Shown: piece after piece, positions 23,700-38,200 of the stretch
How positions within the stretch are numbered: position 1 is the stretch's first letter
Layout of the letters: every line of letters begins with the position of its first letter
Assembly (NCBI GenBank): GCA_026168455.1
Contig: CM047429.1
Coordinates: forward strand, 58,099,623 to 58,163,622
Length of the DNA: 64,000 nt
From: Theocolax elegans
Lineage: Eukaryota > Arthropoda > Insecta > Hymenoptera > Cerocephalidae
Reading direction: 5' to 3'
Made by a program: the position numbers and the translations under genes
The notes under the pieces: model-generated
What the model saw: only the letters and a program-made list of their open reading frames with translations
The model's database searches: none
Told to the model about the DNA's origin: nothing

Positions 23700-26600
23700 T
23701 ATATAATACTATTGCTTCTAAAAAATAAAATTTGATTGCTATTATAAATAGATCTACAATTTACTAAAAAATAAAATGATATTAAATCTCAATCTTTAAG
23801 ATAAAAAAAAACAAATCAAAATTATTTAAAACTACATTAGTTAATTATAAAATCATTAGACGGTTATTAAAAATGCAACTAATACTATTACAAATACTAT
23901 AAAGTTATTATAGGATAATAAATAAAAACGAAAACCTTGTATGATACAATGACAATATTTTATATATCTTTGACGACGGTTCGGTGGTAACAACAGGTAA
24001 ATACTACATATTGTACATTGAGTAGGCAATAGTCGTATCTTAATATTTAGTGAATATTTTCAGCGACGAAAGCAGCAACGACAACAAAAGGGATGATATA
24101 TATATATAACTATATATATGTGTGTGTTTGTATATATATATATGCAACGATACCTTACACATTACATACTTATAAGTGTAGCGCAAAATGACAGCGATGA
24201 TCATAATGTGTTTTTATATGTGTCTGCATATATATATAAGATTAAAAATTTTACTATTGAATCTTAAAACATATTTTCGGAGATGATTAAAGTAAAATGA
24301 TACATACATGTGTCTCGAAACGAAAATGTATACATATATGACTATGAGTGTCGTCGTCACTGCTCTCGAAATTTCCGGCGCATTGTAATTAGCATATCCA
24401 TAATTGCTGCTTTTTGGGATTCGTTTATGTTTTTTTTATTAATTTTCTTTTGCTTATTTAGTTATAGCACGCGACTGCTCGCGACGAAGGAATGATTAAA
24501 ATTAGTCTTCTCTTTTTTTATTATTATTTCTCTTTCTTTTTTGTTCGAGTTCTCACTCCTTAATATTCTTGTAACATTAAAAAGGATCGAGCGCGTCGAT
24601 TACAAGAATTTGGGGGAAATTCGTACGCGACCTTTATATTCGTTTTTAACTTTCTTCCCTATGTTTTCACCGTCAATACAATCTCGAGTTTAGCATATAT
24701 AAACGAAAACGGCAATTTTTTATCGAGTATTTTATTGACGGATGTAACGGGGAAGTTTTTGTGTATATATTAGCTTAGAACAAAGATTTCATGTTACATT
24801 TTTTACGCCTGCGAGCAGAGATTTTTTTGTGTTCTCGTGGATTTATTAAAGAAAATTACGTCGTCGCTACTTAAATTCATGTAACGATATGTCTTATTTA
24901 TTTATTTTTTTGTTCGAAGATATAATAGAAGGCTCGTGAACGCGCGTTGCGTTTTTCTTTTTTTTTATCTAATTGTCAATAGTGGAAAAACTATTTTATT
25001 GTTGTCTCCACTTAATTTATGTAAAGCGCAAAATATGTCTTCAAGAATCATACCGTAAAATGAAATTTTTCTTTTTTTTCTCTCTTTTACACAATTACGC
25101 AATTGGTCAATCAAATAATTATAACGTAAATATATTTACAATTCATATAGCTTCTTCACATTTTTCTATTTTTACAAAAATATACTTTATCGAATTTAGC
25201 GTTTACTAAAAAATAATACTCAAAAACAATAATAGAAATAAAAATCTTTTTTTCTATATTTCACTGTACGGTAGGCCTTCGATACTAATTGTATACAATC
25301 TGAGTTTTTTCCTCGCGACAAAATGAGATTTTCGTTAAAGAAGAAAATAAATTAATATTACAAAATATTACAGAAGGTCGCTGTACGAAAAAGGATAACT
25401 TTTCTCATTTTTCTTTTTTTTTTTAATACATTAGAATGAGCTGCCGTACGACTTGTCTATAACTAGCGAAGACAAAAAACATATGTGATGCGCAAACTAC
25501 AATACCTGCAATCTACCATTTCATTACCATTGTTTTATTTTAATTATTTATTTATTTCACTTTCCCCTTTCATCGTTATTTCGTTTTCTTCTTTTTGCTT
25601 TAATATGTATATGAAATCGCGCGATAGCGGACGGCAACGTGTCGCGCCGCACGTTATACTTGCTGCTGCTGATGCTGCACTTTTTTGCGGGACTAGAGTC
25701 TCGTGTATATTATACATATATATATATACTTTTTTGACTGTAGAAATTGGTTTTATTTGTCTCTTATGGAATTTAAAAGCATGTTTTATTTGTTTAGGCA
25801 TATAGAATCCGATTTTTCACAATTCGCTTTAATGTTCGAATTATTAGGTGCATGTTCACTTGTACCATTTTTATCGGTTAGCAGTTCAACTCGTTAACTT
25901 AATAGAGATATGATTTTTTTGTCAAATAAAAAGATCTATTCATTTCATACAAGAAACTGCAGTATTAAATTTGTTAGGTTTTAATATTTGTATAGCTAAC
26001 AAAATGTATTCTTTTACTTAAAAAAAATTTTGAAAACAAAAATGTAAATATAATTAGATGACTACTATCTTATTAAAATAGCAATTGTGATGCATGTACA
26101 AGACTGTTATTTATAACTCAACTATTGAATTCGTTACTTTACAGTATAGAACGTACAAGAGATGAAAAAAGTAAAATAATGAAAATTAACAAATGTAAGG
26201 ATCTGTAATATAAAGTTACATGATCATTATCCACATATATAACATTCAGACGCTGATATAATTATTTTCCCTGGTGTACAAACAATTAAAAGCTTAAAAC
26301 GTAAATCAAAATAAATCCTCTTGAATTCTAACATTCAAGTTTTTCGCATACAAAAATTCGAAGTGCATTCTCTTACAACTTACAACGTACCTGATTTTTC
26401 TTTTTTTATACATAAAATCTAACATACATATATATATATTTTATAAATAAACTAACTTGTCAGTAAAATTGGTCGTTTGTACAAATATAAAATACAATAT
26501 AAGTACAACCTTGCGTACTTAAAGAAAAAGAAGAAAATACTACTAGCAAAAGACATCTTTATCGCGATTGATATTTTCAAAATAATATTGTGCACCGATA

Positions 26601-29600
26601 TATACAATTAAAGAAAATACAAAATAATGAACCGTTATGTAAAATGTCTTAAAATTAAAAGTACGCTAAACATAGTTTATCGAAAAACTTTGAAAGAAAT
26701 ACATGTTTCGAGGTTTTGTTAATTTCTCATTAAAATTAAAAAGAAAATACAGTATAAAAATCATTTCCACTTTGCAACCAATAATGCAATTCGTAGACGA
26801 AAAGGTATACAATCATTGAATTATTATTTGAACAGTGAAAGTAGAAACTGCGTAAAGAAATCATTTTATAATACACATTCGCATGGAACGAAACCAGGTA
26901 TACACTCATTCGCATCCTTGTGTTTAAATTACACACATTGTTAACTTATGGCGTGCTAAATGACACATATATAGAAACTTATGGCTTGATTGGGTTCTCG
27001 ATTTGACTTACGTCGACGTACAAAGAAAATTTCGACTCATAGAGATGAAATTTTCGTTATACTTTTCGAAATTCCCTGTGTTGAATATTTATTTTATTAT
27101 TTTTTTTTTACTTTATTCTTTCTTACCACGCGTTGCGCAAAAATAATCTTACTCTGGGCCGTCGGGGCAAATGTATATTTCACGTTATCTAATTATATTT
27201 TTATATTTTCTTAATCGAATTGCTTCGCCAAGCCGATATGGATTTTACAAAAGTATCGCGTCAACGAATTTTGATATACCGGTTATTTATTCATCTCTGG
27301 TGCTTTCTTCCTTACGTGTTTTACATTTTCGTTAATGTTAAATTTCTCGATGGTAATTGTTTCCAATTGTTTTAAGGAAGCCCTAATTAAATTGTAATTA
27401 AAGAAAACATTGTCACCTTTACATATCAAATATTTAGTTCTATTTTTTAATGCTTCACAATTTTTTAACCAAGTAATCGATAATATCATTATGTTACGTA
27501 AATCATTTTAAATTTTCATAAAAATTAATTCATCGAGTGATTCAACAATCAACGATACAATTTTGGTGCGTATGCAAAGAGGTGTGATTATGTATATTAT
27601 AATAAGCGACGTATAACAGGAGTCGGGCTAAAAAAACCACTCGATTGTTATAAGATCACGGTGAAAAGTTTTTAAATCGTCAACGGTGCGGAAGACATAT
27701 TTTTATAGTTCATTGAAGGATATTACTATTAATTATGCATTACCACTGGTGGCCATTGAGTTTAGCTACTATAGATTTTTCGTACGCACGATGATAAATA
27801 CACATTTTTTATGCTACTAACGTCTGCTACACCCTCAGAAATTAAATTGCCAAAGATACAAAAAGTGCTCCCAAGACGCTCGAAAAAGATCGAGTTTATT
27901 TTCTAAGCATTGTTATAGTGATTGTTTGAAAAGTTGTCGCGCGAGGCTTGTTGCAACATATATGTTTTATATATATATAGAATTTTTTATGTATACCGAA
28001 TGATTTAGACACAATTTTTTTTTAATGTCAGTAGATGATTCTCGCAGTAATATGTATATTATATGTATAGTATATGCATATATATATATATATTATGTAT
28101 ATGTATATACACAGTCTTATAAAGCAAAAAATTTACAATCCCAACGCACGGCAGATTATAGTATGCAGTATATTTTGAAACGCGTCACTATAAAAACACG
28201 AATTTTTTTAGGCGTTTAAAGTTTGAAACGAAAGTCCTGCCTCTTCCGCTTATTTATTTACTTATTTTTTATACCATTCATCAATACGTTCGCGATGATT
28301 ATGGTTAAAGCCTCCACTTGCAAACAAACATAAAAATTTAAGCTTCCGACCTAGTTTTCTTTAACGTACATTATTTGGCTCCAACGAAATTTAATTACAC
28401 GCATTTTTGTAAACTACAACGTTTCTGGATTGATTTTTATTTTCCTTTTTTTCGAGTTTACAGAGAGCGAGCGAAAGGCAGTGTATATTTACGATCAATT
28501 GATCTGAACCGACAATTTAAAAAATATGGTTTTCATATAAGCGTTTCTAGAATTATTAATAAATCAGGTTTGCAAACATATCACTTTCTAATTACACCAG
28601 TTAATACTTTGTAAAATGTACTTTTCGTTTCATTTACACATATTGTAATAATTATTACTTATTTTACTTAATATTTCATTATTCTTCAGTATGTTTAAAG
28701 TACGTATATAAAGTAAAATTATGGTTTCTTTATAAATATACAAAAAAATAATTTCTTAAAAAATTATATTTTAAAGCATTAATAGTTAACAAAATATTTA
28801 TAATGTTGCAATTGCATGCGTAACAAAAACTTAAAGCAAAACTTAATCAAAAAGTAACATTTTTTCTTTAACATAAAGATAAGTTTTTTAAAATAAATAT
28901 GGCACTTATTTAAATATTATAATCAACAATAAAATATGCAGTAAATTTCACAAAAACTTCTTTTTCCAAAGTATTCTTTAGGTGTTTAGTAGAAGGGTAA
29001 TCTATAAAACTTTGGAGACTTCAATATATAAATTGAAAGGTTAATATATTTTAAGAAATTCATTAATTAATTCTTTAATTGATATGTTCTGACAATTTAA
29101 TATTTATGAACAAAACATTTCTTATAATTAGGAACAAAAAAATATTGAATAAAAAGCAAAATAAACTATTGGACCAATATATTTTAAATTGACCATGTTC
29201 TATTAAATTACAATTAAATTGGTCACTTATTAGAAAAAATGTGGAGTCTGCGTAATTCAGTTATTACTATAATATTAACCCAGTAAAAGATAAAAAAATT
29301 CATATGTTCATATTATTACATGCGGCCATGTTCCTCATTTTCTATTCTTTTACCTTCCGTGTCTGTATAAAGCGTCAGAGGATCATAAACGAAAAATAAA
29401 GAATTCTCTGCGCTTTGTTTTCTTTTAATACTGCGATGTGTTTCTCTATCGTACGTTACAGTATAATGCGCGAGCTACATTCACATAGATTCGAGAGACA
29501 AAAAAAAGTACTGTATCGATGATTATGATAATAATAACAATGAGGACAATAGTAACTCCCATACATGAAGAATGACTGTGTGTGTGAGTGTGTATTATAA

Positions 29601-31917
29601 TCGTTAACATACGTGTATCTGAGCGTACTGAAAAAAAATTTATTTGTATGTTATTAAATATTTGTTTGATTATCATGATAAATATATCGATTAAAAGCAC
29701 TAGATACTGTCTCACGCCAAGTAAACTGTAATTTTTTATAGTCCGCACAATCAAACATATATTCAAAATTTATAATTTTATTTTCAGTACGACTCGAATC
29801 GTGATCTTTAAACACTATATATATAGCTCGTAGTACATATTTACGTTTTTTTTTATTTATTCTCCGTTTAACAGCGAGACTGAGTTCGCGCGCACTAAGT
29901 CGTCCTTTAAAATTAGCACTTTTAAGGGTTATTTATCTTAGTATTTAAGTTATAATTCAAATAATATATACAGATTTTATTTTCAAAAAATTATCGGTAG
30001 ACCGTAATTGGTAGTAGTAGTCATTAGACGATTCCCGTATCGCCTATATTAATACATATAAACAATAAATAAATAATACGGAATAGGTCATAGATGCGAG
30101 ACTACACGTCCTAAAATTATTACACAACAATAACGTTCGATCGAAGGAAAATAACAATATGAATAATCGACGTTTGTGCAAGCTCGAACTGACTCGTTTA
30201 CAAAGAAATCCGGTACATTGTGTTACAATATATATATAAAGACATGCGTATGAGGAAGGATAACTTTTTCTTCGTAAAAAAGCAATATCCACTCAGTCTC
30301 TACTAAAATTGTATATGTAAATATACATACATATGTAAATGCATATGTGAATAATTGTACAAAAATTTTAGCTTTTCTGGTTAATTGTAGCTGCTATTTT
30401 TAGGAGACATGTAAGCTGTAATTATAGATAGTCAAACAATCATTAGAGGTATTAACCTTCCCTTAATCACCATAGAGATGAGAAAAAATATATTTTTATA
30501 ATTATTTAAATTTTTTCTTCTAATAGTCGAAAATTAATTATACACATGAAAATATTTTTGTTTAGTTATATTTTTCAAAAAACTGAGAGTTTCGAAAATT
30601 TAAATGTTCCAACATAGTATAAAAATTTTCTGATAAAGCTAATGGATTTTGCTTGATAACCTTATGATAAATAATTAGCCCTCACAGAGTTATGTGCCTT
30701 TTTAAGAAGCTCTAATATTTCCTTTGTAAAGTGAAATAATTGATATTTTAAAAGCTATAAATTACTGGTAAGGCACTTGACTGTATGAGGGATAAAATTC
30801 TCTTATTGCAAAGTTAATAATCAATATCCATTACTTATATAAGCAATTTTTAAAGTGCTTTTTAATAATTTTCATTTTTTTCGATATTTGTAATAAAAAT
30901 TGTCAAGAATGTACAGAAAGAAAATTAAAAAGTTACATTTATTATTATTAACACATGTGAAATTGAATTTCGCGTTCAGATTTATTATTCGTGGTTCTAA
31001 AAATACGTTTCGATTAAAACAGCTGCTATAAAAAATAACAGTTACGATCAACAAGAAAAAAAAATTATATATAATGACTCACACATATAATGACATACAT
31101 ACTCTGTATACAAGAGCGTGTAAGAGCGTTAATTAAATGCGCGCGCGTGTGTGGTGATTTATATATTTCTATGCGAATGCTACGTTTTTTTTCTTAAAAT
31201 TCATTAATTGTTTTGTTTAAATGTTGATGCGTTGCGCTAGTGAAGCTGACTAGAATAATAATAACACGCGACAGTCGTATTAGATGCTCGGCTGCCGTCC
31301 GATTCGCTATACGGAATTTAGACTCGTTGGGTCTCTCGTATCTTATTGCTCTCTCTTTCGTCGTCGTTCTCTCGGTCGATAAAAGATAAAAGTAATCGCT
31401 ACTAAACCTTCGAGGAAATAGTAGTTTACGGTTTACGGTTTACGCTGGTATAATCTTAGCAAAACTCGAATATACATTTCTACTATATTCGTTGATTAAT
31501 TTCAAGTTTCGTTAAAAATAACCAACGTACATCCCAGCATTTATATAGAGTTTTCGAATTGGAGTCGCAACCGTTTCCACACGGGTGCATCACAAACTTG
31601 CACAATTCGTTAATTAAATAAAAAAAAAGATCGCGCGCCAATTTGTACAATTAGAAAAATAATACGATTCAACAAAAAACCCTATACACGCGCGAATGTA
31701 GATGTAACAGATACAAAATCACCTACCGATCAGAATATAGATATGTTAAAAAAATAAATGAACGAGCCTCGCAGAATAAAGGCATATATATTCGAGTGCA
31801 AGTTAAACGTGAAAACTCGCGTATTTTAAGAGCCCAACGAGCCTACGGCTGCGAGCTCAAGAAAAAGCGTAGACTGCTGCGTTTACGGCGGCTCTCGGGG
31901 CTGCCATCAGCCCTGCC
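23700..31917. other. Gene-free stretch between mRpL16 and the TMEM132-type gene
   Basis: No supportable coding exon on either strand. The sequence is AT-rich with many tatata runs (for example 24100-24145 and 28078-28092) and a slightly GC-richer patch at about 25610-25700. The part directly beyond the TMEM132 stop, roughly 30.9-31.9 kb, is probably its 3' UTR. The first sense-strand AATAAA signals I find on that side are at 30981-30986 and 30938-30943, about 930 bases after the stop. A longer UTR is possible. The two transcripts would converge in this region. Confidence 0.4.
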
Positions 31918-32208
31918 CTAGGCGTTCGACTCTTTTAGATTGTCGAAGTACTGCATAATCTGATTGTAGTCCATACCGAGGTTCAGGTCGTCGAGACCAG
32001 CTGACGAACCACCGGCTACTGCTCCTCCTCCTCCAGAAGCTACTCCTGCTGAGGTTGACGTTGGTGCTAGTGGTTGTTCCTCCTGCGTCGACGAGCACGA
32101 CGAATTCGACGAGGAGGACGAGAACATCGGGTTACCCACTACCGTTGCTCGTTTTATTTCGCGCGATCTCGCCCTTTTACCGCGTGATTCTGCGTCTCGG
32201 CTGCGTAC
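31918..32208 (-). CDS. TMEM132-type gene: last coding exon
   Basis: This exon encodes residues 1250-1345 and the TAG stop. The in-frame acceptor is AATAG|GTACGC at 32208. A nearer CAG at about 32200 would break the frame. It starts with a basic run (RSRDAESRGKRARSREIKR), continues through Ser- and Gly-rich linkers and ends in LDDLNLGMDYNQIMQYFDNL plus KESNA, a short conserved C-terminal helix. Confidence 0.85.
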   Translation of the reverse strand, partial: VRSRDAESRGKRARSREIKRATVVGNPMFSSSSSNSSCSSTQEEQPLAPTSTSAGVASGGGGAVAGGSSAGLDDLNLGMDYNQIMQYFDNLKESNA

Positions 32209-35200
32209 CTATTGAATTTTAATGAATTTTCAAGTCAAAGCTATGGTTGTCTTACACTGACTGAAATTTTAATATAATAGATTTTAACTTTATCAAAACG
32301 TAACTTTTATAATATTGATTTTTCATTCTACGCTACTTAGTGAATTAAAAAAAAACCAACCACTTTAACCGCTGATGAAAAATTAAAGGTAATGAAACGT
32401 AAATAAAAAAAGCTGACCTCGACAAAAGTAAGGTCTGCATTGCTATTAGCTTCGGTTTCCTGCTTATTCGAGCTTGACGAAGATCCGGGCTTCGAGCGTG
32501 CAGATTTTTGTGGGCGATGATGATGATGTTTGGTCTCGTGCCGCCTAGCCGCATGTTCACCGCTACTATTAGCACGCTGGTGATGCTGTCGACGTTTTGG
32601 AGTCTCGGGTAACCGCGCAAGTCCTGTACCTCGATGTGGCGGCACTGGTGGTTTGTAGTCCTCGTTTCCATTCTCCGCTGGCTTACCTACTGGTACTTTG
32701 TGTGGCGGTAACGGTGGCGCTGTTTTATCGTTGCTGAAAAACGTACATGCATAATTTACATTTTTTTATATTCACTGTTAATTAAACGTCAATCACTCAT
32801 ATTTTCAAAAATATATAATTTTATATTTTAAAGATGGAGAATTCTAATAAATATTCGAATATTCTCTTTATGATAATATAAATTATCTGACAAGAGAATG
32901 GTATATTTATTTAAAAAACGACGGTTTTGAAACGTAATTTTTTTTAAAAATAATTGACGATATACAACATTTCATTAAATTTAATGTTTAGCAGCCTTTA
33001 TTAATTTACTAACTAAAAAACATTCTATCTAGTAAGATGATTGATCGCTTCCTTTTATTAAAGTAACGTAGATCAACAAAATTAATATACACCATTTATT
33101 TTCTTATTAATTTCATATTTTAGCACTAGAGAAAGCACAAGTTTGCAAATAATCGATACTTTATTCCTGACAGTTTTCAAATATATGACAATGAAGCCTT
33201 CCTTCGTAACTTGAAACTCTGAAGCTTCGAATGTATTATACTTCGATTAGAATCAAGAGGAATACCACAATTCGATATTCTAGAGTTTAGTTGCGTTCCT
33301 CAAATTATAATGGTATCCTTATTAAACTTTGGTACTATTTTTGAAAAATAAATGATTAATTTAATTGTCTTGATGTTAATTAAACGAGATTAATTTACCG
33401 AGAAGTTCATGAATAATCTTAAAGTGAAAATGCCTTAATAATACGATTTATCATCTTACTCGGATCAATAAAGGTATATATATATATGCATACGGCCGAA
33501 CTATAATTCATAAATTTCTACACTAACAATAAAAGCAATAAAATATTATTGTGTTAAAAAATTATCCTACTTTATTGTAATTGCATTTATTTATAAATCT
33601 AAATGTCACAAGCTATAAATCCTCGTTGATAATTTAAATAGAAACATAAGGGATAATATGAGATTTAGACGGTAAACATATCTCATTTATATAAAATCGT
33701 AAAACAAAAAAATTGAAAATTTCGTACTGTTTCATGTAAATTATGTATTCGCAAAAAGAAATTCATGATTTCTAAATTTTCAAAGTAAAAATAGTAGTAT
33801 CTTAACTTTCCCAACTAGAGGTTTATGTGACTTTCCCAGCTAAGTCTCCGTGTTTTATTGCCTTACCTTGAAATTCAAGGCAAGACCAAGCGTCGAGACA
33901 TTTTATTTTCATAGATACGGGAAACTTATCCGTAATAAATATAAAAAAACCGTATCAATATTTTTCCAACAGCATATTGCAAGTTACTGGATTGCTATTT
34001 ATACCGACCTTGACACAATGTTCCGTAATTTAATGTTATTTTTTTAAATATTAACCATTTCATTGAATGTCTTTTAACTATGTTTTTAATTAATAAATGG
34101 ATCATTTTATAGAAATGCCTAAGTTATTTATCTTTACGAGACATATTACAAGTAATTATTGAGACTATCTAGCCATAATAGAGAAGAACGTTAACTCAGA
34201 AAAATTAATTAGTAACCGTTAAATCAAGTGGAATAATGGTTATAAAAAATGTAGCTTTACATTACTTATGAATAATGTATCTTTAATTGATTACTACGCA
34301 TTATAAAAAGAAAAAGATTAATACTAACTCATTTCGCGCAGCCGTAGGTGCAGAATTACTCAGCTGTTTGCTAGTTTTGCTTGCGAAGCTTCTCGGCGTC
34401 TTATCCCGTTTACAGTAAGTTGTCGTATCGATGGGGACTGCCGTCGAATTGACACTGCTTGAACGCCCACCAGAAGGTAACTCCAAGTGATTCGGATTGT
34501 CGAAGCTCGTACCAAGATCCAGCGTCTCATCCTCTGGTTCACCCGCCAATGGATTACTCGTTACTCGTACCTTCTTTAAAATTATAATTTTTTTTTTCAA
34601 CTTTCATATTGTTTATAATTACCAGATTCCTTTAAAATTAACATTGGTCAAGTGCAATTTTAAAAAATAGGCTGCAAGAACATAAATTAAAGATTTTTAT
34701 TCAACATTTTTTAGTAAAAGTGTGTAAAACTTTACTTTTTCACGTATTTCTCTTTGTAGGATGTAAAATGTTTTTGTTCAAATTCTAAAAGTTCTACAGC
34801 TTTCTTTTGTTAAAAGCTTCTTATTAATACTGTACTTGAGACTATGTGTATTTTCCTTCATATTCTTTTATTAGTTGGTTTTAAGAAAATATTAAAACAA
34901 TATAAATCCATTTATTTCTTTTTTAACCAATAATCATACAACGTTTACTTATTATAAAGTAGAGTATAATAAATACTTTTTTATCTTAAATCAATGGAAT
35001 TTCCTTATATGCTTATACAAATGTTTGTACTGTATTTATATTTAAATTCCATTATAAACTTTATTACAAATCGATTTTAATATTGCATTATAACTGTGAC
35101 AACTGTACATCAAATTCCGAGATTTATATTATTGACACGATTGAGTTTATTGAATTCACATTGAAAATTAGATATTAAAGTAAAATATAATGCTCCGTAC

Positions 35201-38200
35201 GTACTTCCTGGGATATGGGACGTATATTTTTTAATCAATATAAACGAGAAAAAAAAATTTATATCTATAGATTACGTGGTCATATCAACGACTAACTAAT
35301 CTACGCATGGACTTTTTGGAACTATTAATTGTTCAAATTTGAAAATTTGAATTTTGATACACTATACATATATTTTCTAAACTCGAAACACCGAATTTCA
35401 AATGCTTCACTTAATTTTCCTCGTCCGCATAAATTTGGTGCATTCTCTGAAAATTCATCTTGTTACATTGCGTCGCTGTCTTATTAAAAAGTTTTGGAAT
35501 TTCGTTAATACAATGTTTCGAGTTTGAGAACATTGAAACAACTAATTCTGGTTTTGGTATTCAAAATACTCAGTAATCTCGGTATATATCCTGTATACGT
35601 AATTGTCGTTTATAGTTCCTTTTTTTACCTCACTTAAATAAAAATTTATAAATTTGACAATTATTTTATTTAAACATTTAAATATATACCACGATTGTGG
35701 GTAGACGGCTGTAAAAAAAGTAAACGAATTAACAGCTTTAAACTGACAGATGAATTAAATTGCTCGAATTACAAGATAATTTTTTATTTAATCATGTTTT
35801 TATACAATTGATCAAAATTGCATGTCAAAAATAATATTTTTTGTTTATATTTCAAATTATAATTATTAGTGCGATATCTAAATAATAAACAGAATTACTT
35901 CATTTAAAACTTTACTTGATAGTAATCAAGACTTAACAAATTATTGCAAAAAGCAAAAATAAAAATTTTTAAATATCTATTAGTATTTAACAATAAGAAA
36001 GTATAATGCAAGTACAAAAAAAGCTAATGAACATTGAATATCTATTATAATTACCTGATGAGGCGCACAAGCCGCTCGTTCGAGCGTAGCTCTACCGAGC
36101 CAAACCCAATCATGGGCATTGGTCGTCGACTCGCGTGGCCTGCGGTTCTGACTAAATTGACTGGCTGCAGCTCTGGCCGCTCCGATCACCGGAAGCCCCG
36201 GCAACGCCGAATCGGACTGCTGAGGCTTGAATTTACTCGCATAGACGACGCAAGAAACGACGAAGACGACAATGGCAAAGCAAAAGGCTGCCAAAAGGAC
36301 GTACATACCAATCTCTAGGGGCGTCATACGCGGACCGCCATTGTGACGTATTCCGACGCCTCCCATACCTCCTAAAATATGTCAACATTTAATCTGCCTT
36401 TACTTTTAATTCTTTTTTTCGGCAATAGATTTAGATGATTTTTTATATTTTTTAATTAAAAATTCTATTGAGGTTGTATAATCTCTGGTGAAATGTTACA
36501 TTAGATGGTAAAAAGTAATTGCATGTAGGCGATTAAAATAAGATAAAATTGATCAATCAAAATTTTACCTATAAGAATATCGTGCAAGTCTGGAGCAACA
36601 TCTCTTCCTGTTTTCCTCTCACGATGATGAGCACCTAATCCTAGATTACCACCCCCGTCATTCTGAACGAATTCGGGCCGACTGGGCAGATCGCTCGAAG
36701 CGAAATCGACCTCGACGTTGGCAGAAGCTGTGGCCAAAGGTGAAACTGTTGCTGCTCGACCCGGTTGAGCCTTGGATCTACGACCTGTTACTCTACATAC
36801 GTCCGCCAGCTGCAAACTGACTCGTAGAATGTCACCTCGACCCTCCCCTACTGCGATTACGCGAGGATGGTGAGAAGCAACCATCGGAGCGAATGCAACT
36901 ACTTCTGGGTCTTGACTTTCAACTACTAATTGATAATCGCTCACCTACAAATATTACAAGTTATATTAATTTCTATGGTAAAATTATGAAAAATAAATCA
37001 TACTTTATTTATTCACCAAATATTTTAAATACGCACGTTTTAATATTTGCTTTAATAAGCTTAAAAATAATATAGAATAAAATTAACGTTTAGCTAAAAA
37101 TAAACCGCTATAACAAACTCTGCAGACTAATTTAAATATTCTCATGTACCACACAGATCACGTAATGTACACGTTTTACAATATTTCATGTAAATTTAAA
37201 ATGAATTACAATTGAAGTGACAATAATTATATTAATAATATAATTATTTTATTAACATTAGCAAGTATTTAAAGTTAAATTATTAAACTTTACATAATTA
37301 AACATAATAATGCTTAATAAATTCACAATGCGATTAAAGTTTTGAAGCATAATATTCACAAAGTTGTACTCTATTAATTTTATGTTATAACTGGCAGATT
37401 ATTCTGCAACTGCTAAGATAATGCCCATGCTATAATAACGCAAGATAAATTAAATTTTTATTGTTTTAAAGAGTGAAATAATTTGTAGAAATGCAAAGTC
37501 ATTGAATGAAAATGCAAATATACTATTGATACACATTTCGCCGAAATTCGGTAATTTGACAACACATTTATATAGAAAATGAGGAAATCTTCTTTACGAG
37601 TAAGAATATAGTTTACCGCAATATCTCGGAGAGGCGTCCTCGTTCCATCAGAAAACTCGATATCAATATCAAGGAGACCCTCCTGATACTGAGCAGTAAG
37701 TTTCCTCGTGACCGAAGTCTCAGCTACGTAACCATTTTCAATCGCGCTATCTGGACCTATGGTAAGCTGAAGTCCCGAGACGACTTTGACGGACAGTTGG
37801 GATACGGTAACCCTATCGTTCCCTACTCGAACCTCCTTAGCACCGATTACTCGTCCAGTGATAGGTGAGAGGACTTGAACCTCGGTCCGACCAATACTAC
37901 GACCCTGAACGATTCGACCCTGGATTAAAGTAGCGATACGAGGATCCGAGACTCGAAGAAGACCAGCTACAAGATCGGTTACCCGGAGCCAAGTTCGACG
38001 GTTTACAAAGTAAGATACCCGCCCTGAATCATGGTCTGCAGCTAAGAATCTTGCGTGGACCTGTAATATAAAATTAACTTTATCTAGTATTTACGTATAG
38101 CAAAAAATTTATTTTTATCTTAGACGAATATTTTTTCCGTCTACTGGAATTTTATACTGCAATCTGATGTCATGCATAAAGATAATAAATAAATAAATAT

